DNA of 64,000 bases, from contig OZ244893.1 in the NCBI GenBank assembly GCA_965221485.1, forward strand, positions 3,472,001 to 3,536,000. Direction: 5' to 3'. The notes under the pieces were generated by a model that worked only from the letters and a program-made list of their open reading frames with translations, had not been told where the DNA came from and searched no databases. Below, piece by piece: positions 35,970 to 44,749 of the stretch. Origin of the DNA: JAJEBT01 sp965221485 (GTDB taxonomy: Bacteria; Pseudomonadota; Alphaproteobacteria; MPNO01; UBA830). Both the position numbers and the translations under genes were made by a program. Numbering within the stretch: position 1 is the stretch's first letter; each line of letters opens with the position of its first letter.

Positions 35970-36259
35970 TATAACGGATCGCGAGCGAACGGAGACAGGA
36001 ACCTGCGCGATCTTCGGCGGTCTGTCTCGAAAGTGTCCGGAACCGGAAACGCGGCAACATGGTCAGGTCGCAACGAAAGGAGAAAACCAATTTACAAGGG
36101 GAGGCAATCAGGAAACCGCCCTCGTTCACCCGCAGGCGGCATGACCTCTGCGGATTCAGGTGCGTGTCCGGAGCGGCTCCCTTTCTCGTCGCGCTTGCGT
36201 GATGCGCCCTCCGCTCATTCGGGGGAAAGCGGAATCCGACACCACTCGAGACCGGGCGA

Positions 36260-37321
36260 ATGACACAGGAGATTGCTGTCAAGCTCATCAGCAAGAACAG
36301 GTTGCCGCGGTTCCAGTTCGTGGAGTTGCCGAGACCCGACAACGGTGTGCACTTCGTCTTTGATCCTGATTGCCGGGATTATGACTGGTTGTTCGTTTAC
36401 GATGATCTCCCCCCAACCGCCGGGGAACGGCTTCCCGTCAGTTCCGAGCGACTGAGCTGTTCGAGAGCCCGGACCATCCTGCTCACCTACGAGCCGAGTT
36501 CGATCCGCTGTTATGGCGACGATTACGTTCGCCAGTTCGGAACGGTCATGACCAGCCAGGACCCGGACTCCCTTCGCCATCCGAACCGGGTGCCTATGCC
36601 GCCCATCGGGCGGTGGTTTTACGGCGCAATGAGCCATGTGGAGGCCCATCCGGTTCCGCCCCGAAAATCCCGAATGATATCGGTGTTCGGGTCAGGCAAA
36701 CGCATGACGCACAGCCTGCATGCGGTCCGCCACCGGTTTCTGAACGACATTGCGCGACAGCTTGAGGGTGAAATCGATGTCTATGGTCGGGGCTTTGCCT
36801 ATGTCGAGACAAAGTCGGAGGCCCTTGACGATTACCGCTACCATATCGCGGTGGAGAACCATATTGCGCCGGATCACTGGACCGAAAAGCTGTCGGACAG
36901 CTTTCTCGGATATTGTCTGCCTTTCTACGCCGGGTGTCCCAATGCCGCAGACTATTTCCCCGCCGAGAGCTTCATTCGTCTTGACATGAGAGACAGTGCC
37001 TCGGCGGTCGGCATCATTCGTCGAGCGATGGAGACCGGCGAATATGAAAAGCGTTTGCCAGCCATTATCGAAGCGCGTCGGCGGGTCCTGGAGGAATACA
37101 ATCTTGGTCATTGCCTATCCAGCTATGTGGCCTCGCACCACGAAGAGAGCAGGTCTGAAGTCCCTGACGGCTCCCTGATATTGAGCCGCCATGCGCTCAT
37201 GCGGAGCAACCCTCGCGTTTTTCTTCGTTATGCGGCGGACAAATTGGCATCGCGCAGGCGCTACCGGCGGCTGTGGCGGGATTATCTGTCACAGCCGGAA
37301 GTTGACAGGGCATTTTCGTGA
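36260..37321 (+). CDS. GT10-family alpha-1,3/4-fucosyltransferase-like protein
   Basis: 353 residues. The C-terminal donor-binding half has the GT10 signature: YRYHIAVENHIAPDHWTEKL then SFLGYCLPFYAGCPNAADYF. The enzyme would transfer fucose from GDP-fucose to a surface glycan. Following genes make GDP-fucose, so the set is self-consistent. The C-terminus is basic and could be peripheral to the membrane. No membrane segment is seen. The acceptor (O-antigen or other glycan) is unknown. A stretch of 722 bases separates it from manC. Confidence 0.85.
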   Translation: MTQEIAVKLISKNRLPRFQFVELPRPDNGVHFVFDPDCRDYDWLFVYDDLPPTAGERLPVSSERLSCSRARTILLTYEPSSIRCYGDDYVRQFGTVMTSQDPDSLRHPNRVPMPPIGRWFYGAMSHVEAHPVPPRKSRMISVFGSGKRMTHSLHAVRHRFLNDIARQLEGEIDVYGRGFAYVETKSEALDDYRYHIAVENHIAPDHWTEKLSDSFLGYCLPFYAGCPNAADYFPAESFIRLDMRDSASAVGIIRRAMETGEYEKRLPAIIEARRRVLEEYNLGHCLSSYVASHHEESRSEVPDGSLILSRHALMRSNPRVFLRYAADKLASRRRYRRLWRDYLSQPEVDRAFS

Positions 37322-38043
37322 ATGATTGACCGATCCGTGATCATCGGCCATCGATGTGCCACAGGAAGGCACCTGAGGGACGGGCCTGAGAGACAGGGCG
37401 GCGCAGGAACGGGCAGGATCAGAATGGTGACCGAGCGGTTGTTAACACTGTAACGATCGCCATGAAACCATTGTCATGGCGATATGGGCGATCTTTTCCG
37501 GGTCGCCCGATTTCAACGATGACAACCATGCATGGAGACAGAATAAAATTCGGCCAACCCAGGGGAGGCCAGGATGTCTTCCGCGATCTTGCCGAAAGAC
37601 ATGGTGAAGTCTGTCGAACCGTCTCGTCCGCCGGATCCTCCGATGGCGCCGGGCAGCCGATGCCAAACACGGGAGGTTCCGGGAATCCCCCCAATTGCGT
37701 TTTCAATCCATCGGTGACGTGACGGTGACGGAGAGGACGAGATGACCTGAGATGCGGTCGTGCTCTCCTTCCTGACCGTCAGGGATTGTCGTCAGGATGG
37801 CGACAGGCGGCTGCGTTTCAACAACTTCGGAATGCATCGGGGTGGCGCCGGATCATGAGGCAGCCGTCGGGCGCGCGGACCCTCCTCGGGAAACGGTGTT
37901 CCGCTCATTCGGAACGCGGATGACAGGAACCTTCCCTCCGACTACTGTGCCTCTGGCGGCCGGATCCGGGAGCGGGCTGCCGACGGGGGTGCACTCCGGG
38001 AAACGGGAATGGCTGCAAGGACGTCTTTTCAGATGGTCACCAG
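37322..38043. other. 722-base gap between the fucosyltransferase and manC
   Basis: No credible gene. Contains a perfect hairpin at 37456-37483, described separately. Several open frames cross it but are low-complexity G/R/P-rich shadows. The manC start GTG 38044 has weak ribosome-site sequence before it. Confidence 0.4.
37456..37483. promoter_or_regulatory. perfect 10-base inverted repeat (hairpin or operator)
   Basis: ATCGCCATGA, 8-base loop, TCATGGCGAT. A GTTA...TAAC inverted pair lies just before it (37441-37454) and CTTTT follows about 10 bases after. It could be a transcription terminator for the fucosyltransferase gene or a regulator site. A terminator is plausible from the trailing T run but the distance is large. 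Confidence 0.4.
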
Positions 38044-39522
38044 GTGAACGGGCGAGCAGAAGACTACGGGGACGCGCAGACGCCCCTGATTCCCGTTGTC
38101 CTGGCAGGCGGGTCCGGAACGCGCCTGTGGCCTGCATCGCGGCGATTACGGCCGAAGCAGTTCCTGTCCCTCGGCGAGGAAGGGGAAAGCCTCCTCCAGA
38201 CAACGCTTCAGAGGTTGCAGGGACTGACGCAGGAAGCACCGATCCTGGTTTGCAGCGAGCAGCATCGCTTTCTGGCAGCAGAACAATTGCGAAAGAGCGG
38301 GCTGGAAGGAACTCCGGTGCTTCTTGAGCCGGAGGGTCGCAACACGGCGGCTTCTGTGGCTCTTGCAGCCCTGTTTGCCCGGAAAGCCACGGATCGCGAT
38401 CCGCTCCTTCTCGTGTTGCCCTCCGATCACATCGTCCAGGATGCGGCGGGTTTTCATTCCGCCGTCGAGGCGGCCTGTCCGTACGCTGAACAGGGGCGGC
38501 TTGTCACATTCGGCATCAAACCGCGCCACGCCGAAACCGGTTACGGATATATTGAGGTCGGCAAGCCTCTGGGAGAGGCATTCTTCGAAGTGGCTCGTTT
38601 TGTCGAGAAACCGGACAAGGCCACCGCAGAACGCTTTGTCGAGGCAGGAACGTTTCTCTGGAACAGCGGCATGTTCGTCCTGAAATCGTCGAGTTATCTG
38701 GCTGAACTGGACCGCTATGAACCGGCCATCCTGGAAGCCTGTCGCGAAAGTCTGGCACCCGGTCCTCCGAGGCAGGACCCGATCTGGCCGTTTGTGCGGC
38801 CGGATCCGGCCGCTTTTCTGCGCAGTCCGAGCCGGTCCCTGGACACGGCGGTCATGGAACCGACGCACCAGGCGGTCGTGCTCCCTCTCGACCTGGGCTG
38901 GAGCGATGTCGGGTCGTGGGCGTCACTGTGGGAGGCCGGGGAGCGCGATGACGATGGCAACCGGGCCCAGGGTGATGTCCTGTTGCAGGATGTACAGAAT
39001 TGCCTGATCAGTTCTGATCAGGCTCTGGTTGCCTGTATCGGGCTCGAGCACCTCGTGGTCGTTGCAACACCTGACGCGGTCCTTGTCGCAGACCGTGGTC
39101 GAGCCCAGGAGGTGCAGGAGATGGTCGCGACCCTGAGCCAGCAGGGGCGCCCGGAATGCGACGATCACCGTCAGGTCTTCAGACCCTGGGGCCGGTTTGA
39201 TACTGTTGACCGGGGAGAGCGTTATCTGGTGAAGCGAATAACCGTCAATCCGGGGGCACGGCTTTCCCTTCAGTATCATCATCACCGTGCGGAACACTGG
39301 GTCGTGGTGAGCGGTGTTGCCCATGTTCGCAATGGCAGCCGCAACTATGTTGTTCGAGAGAACGAGTCGACATTTATTCCTGCCAGGAGTGTCCATAGCC
39401 TCGAGAACCGGGGAGACCAGCTTCTTGAGCTGATCGAGATCCAGTCCGGGAGTTATGTTGGCGAGGACGATATCGTACGTTTGGAGGATCTCTATGGGCG
39501 AGAGGACGCCGGAGATGTTTGA
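38044..39522 (+). CDS. manC: mannose-1-phosphate guanylyltransferase / mannose-6-phosphate isomerase (bifunctional type II)
   Basis: 492 residues, GTG start. The N-terminal pyrophosphorylase domain has VLAGGSGTRLWPASRR and FVEKPDKATAERF. The C-terminal cupin isomerase domain has RPWGRFDTVDRGERY and LSLQYHHHRAEHW with metal-binding histidines. It supplies GDP-mannose, the precursor of GDP-fucose. The last 29 bases overlap fcl. Confidence 0.93.
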   Translation: MNGRAEDYGDAQTPLIPVVLAGGSGTRLWPASRRLRPKQFLSLGEEGESLLQTTLQRLQGLTQEAPILVCSEQHRFLAAEQLRKSGLEGTPVLLEPEGRNTAASVALAALFARKATDRDPLLLVLPSDHIVQDAAGFHSAVEAACPYAEQGRLVTFGIKPRHAETGYGYIEVGKPLGEAFFEVARFVEKPDKATAERFVEAGTFLWNSGMFVLKSSSYLAELDRYEPAILEACRESLAPGPPRQDPIWPFVRPDPAAFLRSPSRSLDTAVMEPTHQAVVLPLDLGWSDVGSWASLWEAGERDDDGNRAQGDVLLQDVQNCLISSDQALVACIGLEHLVVVATPDAVLVADRGRAQEVQEMVATLSQQGRPECDDHRQVFRPWGRFDTVDRGERYLVKRITVNPGARLSLQYHHHRAEHWVVVSGVAHVRNGSRNYVVRENESTFIPARSVHSLENRGDQLLELIEIQSGSYVGEDDIVRLEDLYGREDAGDV

Positions 39523-40459
39523 CCTCACCGGCAAAAGGGTCTGGGTTGCGGGTCATAACGGAATGGTGGGGTCAGCGATCGTAAGGCGCCTGAAGCAAGA
39601 GAACTGCAATCTGCTGAAAGTCGCGCGAAACAGACTGGACCTCACCCTTCAGGAGCGGGTCGAGAAATGGATGGCGAAAAACCGACCCGACGTCATAGTG
39701 CTGGCTGCTGCGAGGGTCGGCGGAATCCGGGCCAATGACGGGTATCCGGCAGAATTTCTGTATCAGAACCTCATGATCGAAACCAACATCATCCATTCTG
39801 CATGGAAGAACAAGGTCGAAAAACTCCTGTTCCTGGGATCGAGCTGTATCTATCCGCGTGCGGCGCCCCAGCCGGTAACCGAAGAGATGCTGCTTACCGG
39901 GCCGCTCGAGCCAACCAACGAATGGTATGCGATTGCCAAGATCGCCGGCCTCAAACTCTGTCAGGCCTATCGGCGTCAGTATGGTTGCGACTTTATTACC
40001 GCGATGCCGACGAACCTGTTCGGACCGGACGACAATTTTCATCCTGAAGACAGTCATGTCGCGCCTGCACTGCTCGACCGCTTTCACAAGGCCGTTAGGG
40101 AGGGGCGCGACAAGGTTGTTGTCTGGGGGACCGGAAAACCGCGCCGCGATTTTCTCCATGTTGACGATCTTGCCGATGCTGCTGTTTACCTGCTCAAGCG
40201 ATATTCGGACGAAGCTGTCATCAATGTGGGGACGGGCAAGGACATCAGCATCGCGGAGTTTGCAGAATTTATCGCTGATACGGTCGGTTTTCGCGGCGGG
40301 ATTGCCTTTGATACCAGTCGTCCCGATGGCACGCCGCGCAAGTGCCTTGACATCAGTCGGCTGTCAGAGCTGGGCTGGACCGCGCAAACAGATCTGGAAG
40401 CCGGACTTGCAGACTATTATCGCTGGTATCGCCACAACCAGGACAGATTGCGTCGATGA
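39494..40459 (+). CDS. fcl: GDP-L-fucose synthase
   Basis: 321 residues from ATG 39494, preceded by GGAGG six bases upstream and lying inside the end of manC. NADP-binding VWVAGHNGMVGSAI, catalytic SSCIYPR and YAIAK (SYK triad), NLFGPDDNF and RRDFLHVDDLA fit Fcl/WcaG. It turns GDP-4-keto-6-deoxymannose into GDP-L-fucose by epimerisation and reduction. Stop overlaps gmd as ATGA. Confidence 0.95.
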   Translation: MGERTPEMFDLTGKRVWVAGHNGMVGSAIVRRLKQENCNLLKVARNRLDLTLQERVEKWMAKNRPDVIVLAAARVGGIRANDGYPAEFLYQNLMIETNIIHSAWKNKVEKLLFLGSSCIYPRAAPQPVTEEMLLTGPLEPTNEWYAIAKIAGLKLCQAYRRQYGCDFITAMPTNLFGPDDNFHPEDSHVAPALLDRFHKAVREGRDKVVVWGTGKPRRDFLHVDDLADAAVYLLKRYSDEAVINVGTGKDISIAEFAEFIADTVGFRGGIAFDTSRPDGTPRKCLDISRLSELGWTAQTDLEAGLADYYRWYRHNQDRLRR

Positions 40460-41523
40460 GAGGGCGAACAGCACTCATCACCGGAGTCACGGGGCAGGAT
40501 GGCGCTTACCTCGCGGAATTCCTGCTCGGGAAGGGGTATCAGGTTCATGGCATCAAGCGGCGGTCATCGTCGTTCAACACCGGACGTGTCGATCACCTCT
40601 ATGTCGATCCCCATGAGACAGGTGAGGATTTCCATTTGCATTACGGCGACGTTACGGATGCGACAAACCTCATCCGCCTGATCCAGGAGACGGAACCGGA
40701 TGAAATCTACAACCTTGCCGCCCAGAGTCACGTCCAGGTCAGTTTCGAGACCCCGGAGTACACGGCAAATGCCGACGCGCTGGGAACACTCCGCCTTCTG
40801 GAAGCGATCCGTATCCTGGGCCTTGCTGATCGCACACGGTTTTATCAGGCTTCCACGTCCGAGCTGTTCGGAAATGCACCGGAAGCACCCCAGAGCGAGA
40901 CGACTCCCTTCCGGCCCCGCAGCCCCTATGCGGCGGCCAAGCTCTATGCCTACTGGATTACGGTGAATTATCGGGAGGCTTACGGGATTCACGCTTCAAA
41001 CGGCATTCTTTTCAATCATGAAAGCCCGGTTCGAGGAGAAACCTTCGTCACTCGCAAGATCACCCGGGCCGTGTCGGCTATCAGGATGAATCGCCAGGCT
41101 TGCCTGTATCTCGGAAATCTCGATGCCGAACGGGACTGGGGCCATGCCCGCGATTATGTGGAGGGTATGTGGATGATGCTCCAGCAGGACAACGCGGACG
41201 ACTATGTTCTGGCAACCGGGAAGAGTTACACGGTCCGCGCGTTCGTCGAAGCGGCGTTCGCGGAAACAGGACGCCGGATCGTCTGGAGGGGTGAGGGCAA
41301 GGAGGAAACAGGCGTTGATCCCGCTTCCGGAGATGTTCTGGTGCGCATCGACCCGCGTTACTACCGGCCGACCGAAGTCGACAGACTGATTGGCGATTCC
41401 GGGAAGGCGCAGCGTATCCTGGGATGGCGCCACCGCACCGGTTTTCATGAGTTGGTGCAGGAAATGGTGAGGGTGGATCTTGAAGCCCTTTCGGGTGGCG
41501 ATCCCGGAGGGTTCCAGGTGTAA
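40456..41523 (+). CDS. gmd: GDP-mannose 4,6-dehydratase
   Basis: 355 residues. Cofactor loop TGVTGQDGAYLAEFLLGKGY, catalytic STSELFGN and YAAAKLYAYW, and NHESPVRGETFVTRKITRAV are characteristic of Gmd. Converts GDP-mannose to GDP-4-keto-6-deoxymannose, the first step of GDP-fucose synthesis; fcl does the second. Last gene of the sugar-nucleotide operon. Confidence 0.96.
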   Translation: MRGRTALITGVTGQDGAYLAEFLLGKGYQVHGIKRRSSSFNTGRVDHLYVDPHETGEDFHLHYGDVTDATNLIRLIQETEPDEIYNLAAQSHVQVSFETPEYTANADALGTLRLLEAIRILGLADRTRFYQASTSELFGNAPEAPQSETTPFRPRSPYAAAKLYAYWITVNYREAYGIHASNGILFNHESPVRGETFVTRKITRAVSAIRMNRQACLYLGNLDAERDWGHARDYVEGMWMMLQQDNADDYVLATGKSYTVRAFVEAAFAETGRRIVWRGEGKEETGVDPASGDVLVRIDPRYYRPTEVDRLIGDSGKAQRILGWRHRTGFHELVQEMVRVDLEALSGGDPGGFQV

Positions 41524-41852
41524 ACGCAACATTCGGGGCCCGGATGCCGGAGGTGTGGCTGAGCCAGCCGATTACAGGGCCGCCAACCGTTGTTGCATCA
41601 TGATTTTTCGCTCAGGCGCGCGGGTCTCCCAGGCAAGGTCCACGCTGACGTGCAGTCTGGATCCGTGAATGACAGAGGTGGTGCTGATCGGGAGAGGCGT
41701 CAGCAGCCGGTCTTTCGCCTGACGGCCCAAAGTCCCGGCGCCAAACGCAATCGGCGGGGCAGCTCAGGCAGCCCTGGAGCGAGAACGGGATACTCCAGCC
41801 ATGATCGGGCAAGCCTATCCGGGCCGGTCACGAGACGGCAGGCCGTGCTCCC
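41524..41852. other. 329-base gap between gmd and znuA (convergent)
   Basis: Region between two 3' ends. No clear terminator hairpin with a T run and no gene seen. Confidence 0.4.
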
Positions 41853-43043
41853 TCAGCTTCGGTCACCGGAAAGACAGCGGTGCATGCTCTGGGCCAACCC
41901 TTCGATCAGATCCGGATAGAGGTCGGGGCCGGGCTCCGAACCAAACGGGTCTATGACGCCAAGGCGCACACCGGTTCCTTCGGCCACAGTGCGTGCAAGC
42001 TTGTTGTCAAGCTGTGGTTCGACAAAGAGGCAGGCCACATCATGGTCCTTGATGGTCCGTTTGATCATGGCAATGCGCGCCGGTCCGGGTGAGGACGCGT
42101 CGCCCAGAGCGACAGCGCCCTCGTACTCGAGATCAAATCGATGTGCGAAATACGCATATCCGTCATGGGCGGTGACGAACTCTCGTTCGCGAACCGGCGC
42201 CATAAGAGAGACGACCCGGCCAATCAACGAGTCCAGCTCGGATGCCGCAGCAGCAGCATTGGCTCGATAGGTTGCCGCATTGCGTGGATCGATTTTTGCG
42301 AGGCGCGCCGCCATCTCCGAAATCATGGCCTTGGCATTGACCGGATCAAGCCAGATGTGGGGATCGATATCCCCATGGTGTTCATGTCCGTGTTCGTCCT
42401 TTTCAGAAGCCTCGTGGTGATGCTCCTCCCTTTCCTCGTGATGCGCGTGCTCGACTTCCCTTTCGGACTCTTCGTGATGATGTCGGTCCCCGTCGCTGTG
42501 GTGGTCGTGATCGTGTTCCTCCTTTTCGGAGGCCTCGTGGTGATGCTCCTCCCTTTCCTCGTGATATGCGTGCTCGACCTCCCTCCTCGACTCTTCGTGA
42601 TGATGTCGGTCTCCATCACTCTGGTGCTCGTGATGGTCTTTCCCGGCGCTCTCCTCGTGGTGGTCTTTCTCCTCGTGATGGTCGCTATCGTCGCCGTATT
42701 CCAGAAGCGTCACCCCTGGCACTTCCATCAAGGCGACAGAGATGGCTTGAGGGGCCAGGCTTGATACCGCCTTTGCAAAACCGGGCGAGAGACCTTCGCC
42801 AATCCAGAAAACGATATCGGCGCGTGAGAGCTTCGCGGCTTCGGATGGGCGCATGGAATAGTGATGCGCCGAAACACCGGGCGGTACAATCAGTTCCGGC
42901 GTGCCCACGCCTGCCATGACACGGGCTGCAAGAGACTGGACCGGGGCAATATCGGTGACGACTTTCGGAGCTGCCATGGCAGGAAGGGCCATGAGCCAGA
43001 CAACAGGAATGAACAGCAGAGAGGGCAGTCTTGGGCGGTTCAT
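41853..43043 (-). CDS. znuA: zinc ABC transporter substrate-binding protein ZnuA with tandem His-rich repeat
   Basis: 396 residues from ATG 43043. The longer frame to 43088 is GTG-led and intrudes on the divergent promoter. Signal peptide LFIPVVWLMALPAMA. ZnuA core: VVTDIAPVQSLAARVMAGVG, GVSAHHYSMRPS (metal His), and HIWLDPVNAKAM, HDGYAYFAHRF. The charged loop between is unusually long and contains two adjacent 41-residue repeats (residues 142-182 and 183-223), each with DRHHHEES, EREEHHHEASEK and a GD/SD start. Zinc is captured by the core histidines; the loop may scavenge or deliver zinc. Confidence 0.93.
   Translation of the reverse strand: MNRPRLPSLLFIPVVWLMALPAMAAPKVVTDIAPVQSLAARVMAGVGTPELIVPPGVSAHHYSMRPSEAAKLSRADIVFWIGEGLSPGFAKAVSSLAPQAISVALMEVPGVTLLEYGDDSDHHEEKDHHEESAGKDHHEHQSDGDRHHHEESRREVEHAYHEEREEHHHEASEKEEHDHDHHSDGDRHHHEESEREVEHAHHEEREEHHHEASEKDEHGHEHHGDIDPHIWLDPVNAKAMISEMAARLAKIDPRNAATYRANAAAAASELDSLIGRVVSLMAPVREREFVTAHDGYAYFAHRFDLEYEGAVALGDASSPGPARIAMIKRTIKDHDVACLFVEPQLDNKLARTVAEGTGVRLGVIDPFGSEPGPDLYPDLIEGLAQSMHRCLSGDRS
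42375..42620. repeat. two tandem 123-base repeats inside znuA
   Basis: 42498-42620 and 42375-42497 encode near-identical 41-residue His/Glu-rich blocks; differences include AYHEER/AHHEER and KEEHDHD/KDEHGHE. This is an in-frame tandem duplication in the metal-binding loop, so repeat number could vary between strains. Confidence 0.8.
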
Positions 43044-43213
43044 GGGAAACTCCGGAATGGCGAGGGTGATCTTGTCGAAATGTGCCATTTAGGGTATTCC
43101 GAAACATCTACACAAGCAACAATGGCGCCGCTGATGACGGACCCAATACGACAGTGTCGGAGGAGATCGGCAAAACCTGTCCGGCGCGGGTCCTTGTCGG
43201 AGTCCGGCATACC

Positions 43214-43939
43214 GTGTCGCTGATCGCGGCCCGCGGCCTGTCTGTGCGGCTTGGTGGACAACTGGTCCTGTTCAGGATCGACCTTGCGATTGATTCCGGC
43301 GAGATCGTCACGGTGATCGGCCCCAACGGATCGGGTAAAAGCACGTTGCTTCGTGCTCTGGTCGGTGCGGTGAAACCCTCCGAAGGAAGCATCGAACGGG
43401 CTCCCGGATTGCGTATCGGTTATGTGCCGCAACGTCTCCATCTGGACTCGAGGCTGCCTATTACAGTTAACCGCTTCCTCAGGCTTGGTATCCAGTGCGG
43501 ATCCGATGATATCAGGCGTGCTCTGGCCGAAACCGGTATTCCGGGTCTTGAGCGTCGGCAAATGACAACGCTGTCCGGCGGACAGTTCCAGCGCGTTCTT
43601 TTGGCGCGGGCACTTCTTTCAGCCCCTGATCTCTTGCTGCTCGATGAGCCGGCTCAGGGTCTGGATGAGCCGGGCGTCGCTTCGTTCTGCCTGTTGCTGA
43701 AGCAGATGCGTATGCAGCTGGGATGCGGAGTTCTCATGGTCAGCCACGACCTGCATGCTGTCATGAGTACGGCGGATCGGGTGATTGGCCTGAAGGGGAT
43801 TATCCGGTGTGAAGGACCGCCGATGGTCGTTGTATCGAGCGCCGAATACCACGAGCTGTTCGGCGATGCGGAGGCCTGTGCCCTCCCGCTCTGTTTCCAC
43901 GAGGAAGGCAACATTCAGCAGTCCCCGGAGTCATGCTAG
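43214..43939 (+). CDS. znuC: zinc ABC transporter ATP-binding protein ZnuC
   Basis: 241 residues from GTG 43214, where ZnuC homology begins (SLIAARGLSVRLGGQLVL). GTG 43154 or GTG 43082 would add 20 to 44 residues. Walker A GPNGSGKST, signature TLSGGQFQRVLLARAL, Walker B LLLLDEPAQGLDEPG and switch His in VSHDLHAVM. Divergent from znuA, so zinc uptake is a split transcription unit around a shared promoter region (43044-43213). The C-terminus has a Cys/His tail (CALPLCFHEEG). Confidence 0.88.
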   Translation: MSLIAARGLSVRLGGQLVLFRIDLAIDSGEIVTVIGPNGSGKSTLLRALVGAVKPSEGSIERAPGLRIGYVPQRLHLDSRLPITVNRFLRLGIQCGSDDIRRALAETGIPGLERRQMTTLSGGQFQRVLLARALLSAPDLLLLDEPAQGLDEPGVASFCLLLKQMRMQLGCGVLMVSHDLHAVMSTADRVIGLKGIIRCEGPPMVVVSSAEYHELFGDAEACALPLCFHEEGNIQQSPESC

Positions 43940-44742
43940 ACGACTTCATCCTGCGTGCGAGTCTCGCAGGTATTGGCACAGCGCTGGCTGCCGGACCGCT
44001 TGGCTGCTTTGTGGTCTGGAAGCGGATCGCCTATTTCGGCGATGCAACAGCCCATTCGGCGATTCTGGGCGTTGCGATCTCTCTCATGTTTTCAATATCA
44101 ACCGTGGTCGGGGTCCTCGCTGCCGCCATCGTCATGGCGATTATTGTTTCCACGCTGGCCGGACGAGGTCTGGCCATGGATACACTGCTCGGTGTTGCGG
44201 CCCATGCCGGCCTCGCCATTGGTATCGTAGCTGTCGCTCTCTCCTCGCCGCGTGCCATCGATATCGAAGCCTACCTTTTCGGCGATTTGCTAACGGTGAC
44301 ACGATCAGACCTGGTGGTGGTCTGGTGCGGTGCAGCGGTGGTGCTCGGCCTGATTATCTGGCGCTGGTCGGCGCTGCTCACGGCAACGATCAGCTCTGAG
44401 CTCGCACGTGGCGACAATATCAACCCGGAACGGGAACAGCTGATCCTGACCCTCGCGCTTGCAGTTCTGGTTGCCGTATCGATAAAAGTGGTGGGAGTGC
44501 TGCTGATTACAGCCATGTTGATCCTGCCGGCCGCTGCTGCCCGTGCGTTCTCCAACACACCCGAGCGAATGGCCATGGGTGCCGCGCTTGTCGGGGTTGC
44601 CTCGGTGCTTCTGGGCCTTGCCGCCTCGTGGCAATGGGATACGCCGACCGGCCCGACCATCGTGACGGTCGCAGTCCTTTTCTTTGCCGTTTCCTGTTCC
44701 TTCGGGTTCCTGCGCCGGTCAACCGGCCGAACGGAGATGTGA
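43933..44742 (+). CDS. znuB: zinc ABC transporter permease ZnuB
   Basis: 269 residues, about eight to nine membrane segments. ATG 43933 overlaps the znuC stop by 7 bases. ABC-3 family features: ARASLAGIGTALAAGPLGC-like start, AYFGDATAHSAILGVAI (H and D near the coupling region) and ASSPRAIDIEAYLFGDLL. It forms the channel for zinc delivered by ZnuA. The CDF gene begins 7 bases after the stop. Confidence 0.92.
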   Translation: MLDDFILRASLAGIGTALAAGPLGCFVVWKRIAYFGDATAHSAILGVAISLMFSISTVVGVLAAAIVMAIIVSTLAGRGLAMDTLLGVAAHAGLAIGIVAVALSSPRAIDIEAYLFGDLLTVTRSDLVVVWCGAAVVLGLIIWRWSALLTATISSELARGDNINPEREQLILTLALAVLVAVSIKVVGVLLITAMLILPAAAARAFSNTPERMAMGAALVGVASVLLGLAASWQWDTPTGPTIVTVAVLFFAVSCSFGFLRRSTGRTEM

Positions 44743-44749
44743 AGGACCC

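Noticed and set aside
37797..38327. 176-codon frame in the gap before manC
   Set aside because: Low-complexity G/R/P/S composition, overlaps manC in another frame and has no family resemblance.
43078..43090. AAATG-tgc-CATTT inverted repeat between znuA and znuC as a Zur site
   Set aside because: Arms are short, it does not resemble the AT-rich Zur consensus, and it was not supported by a second copy.
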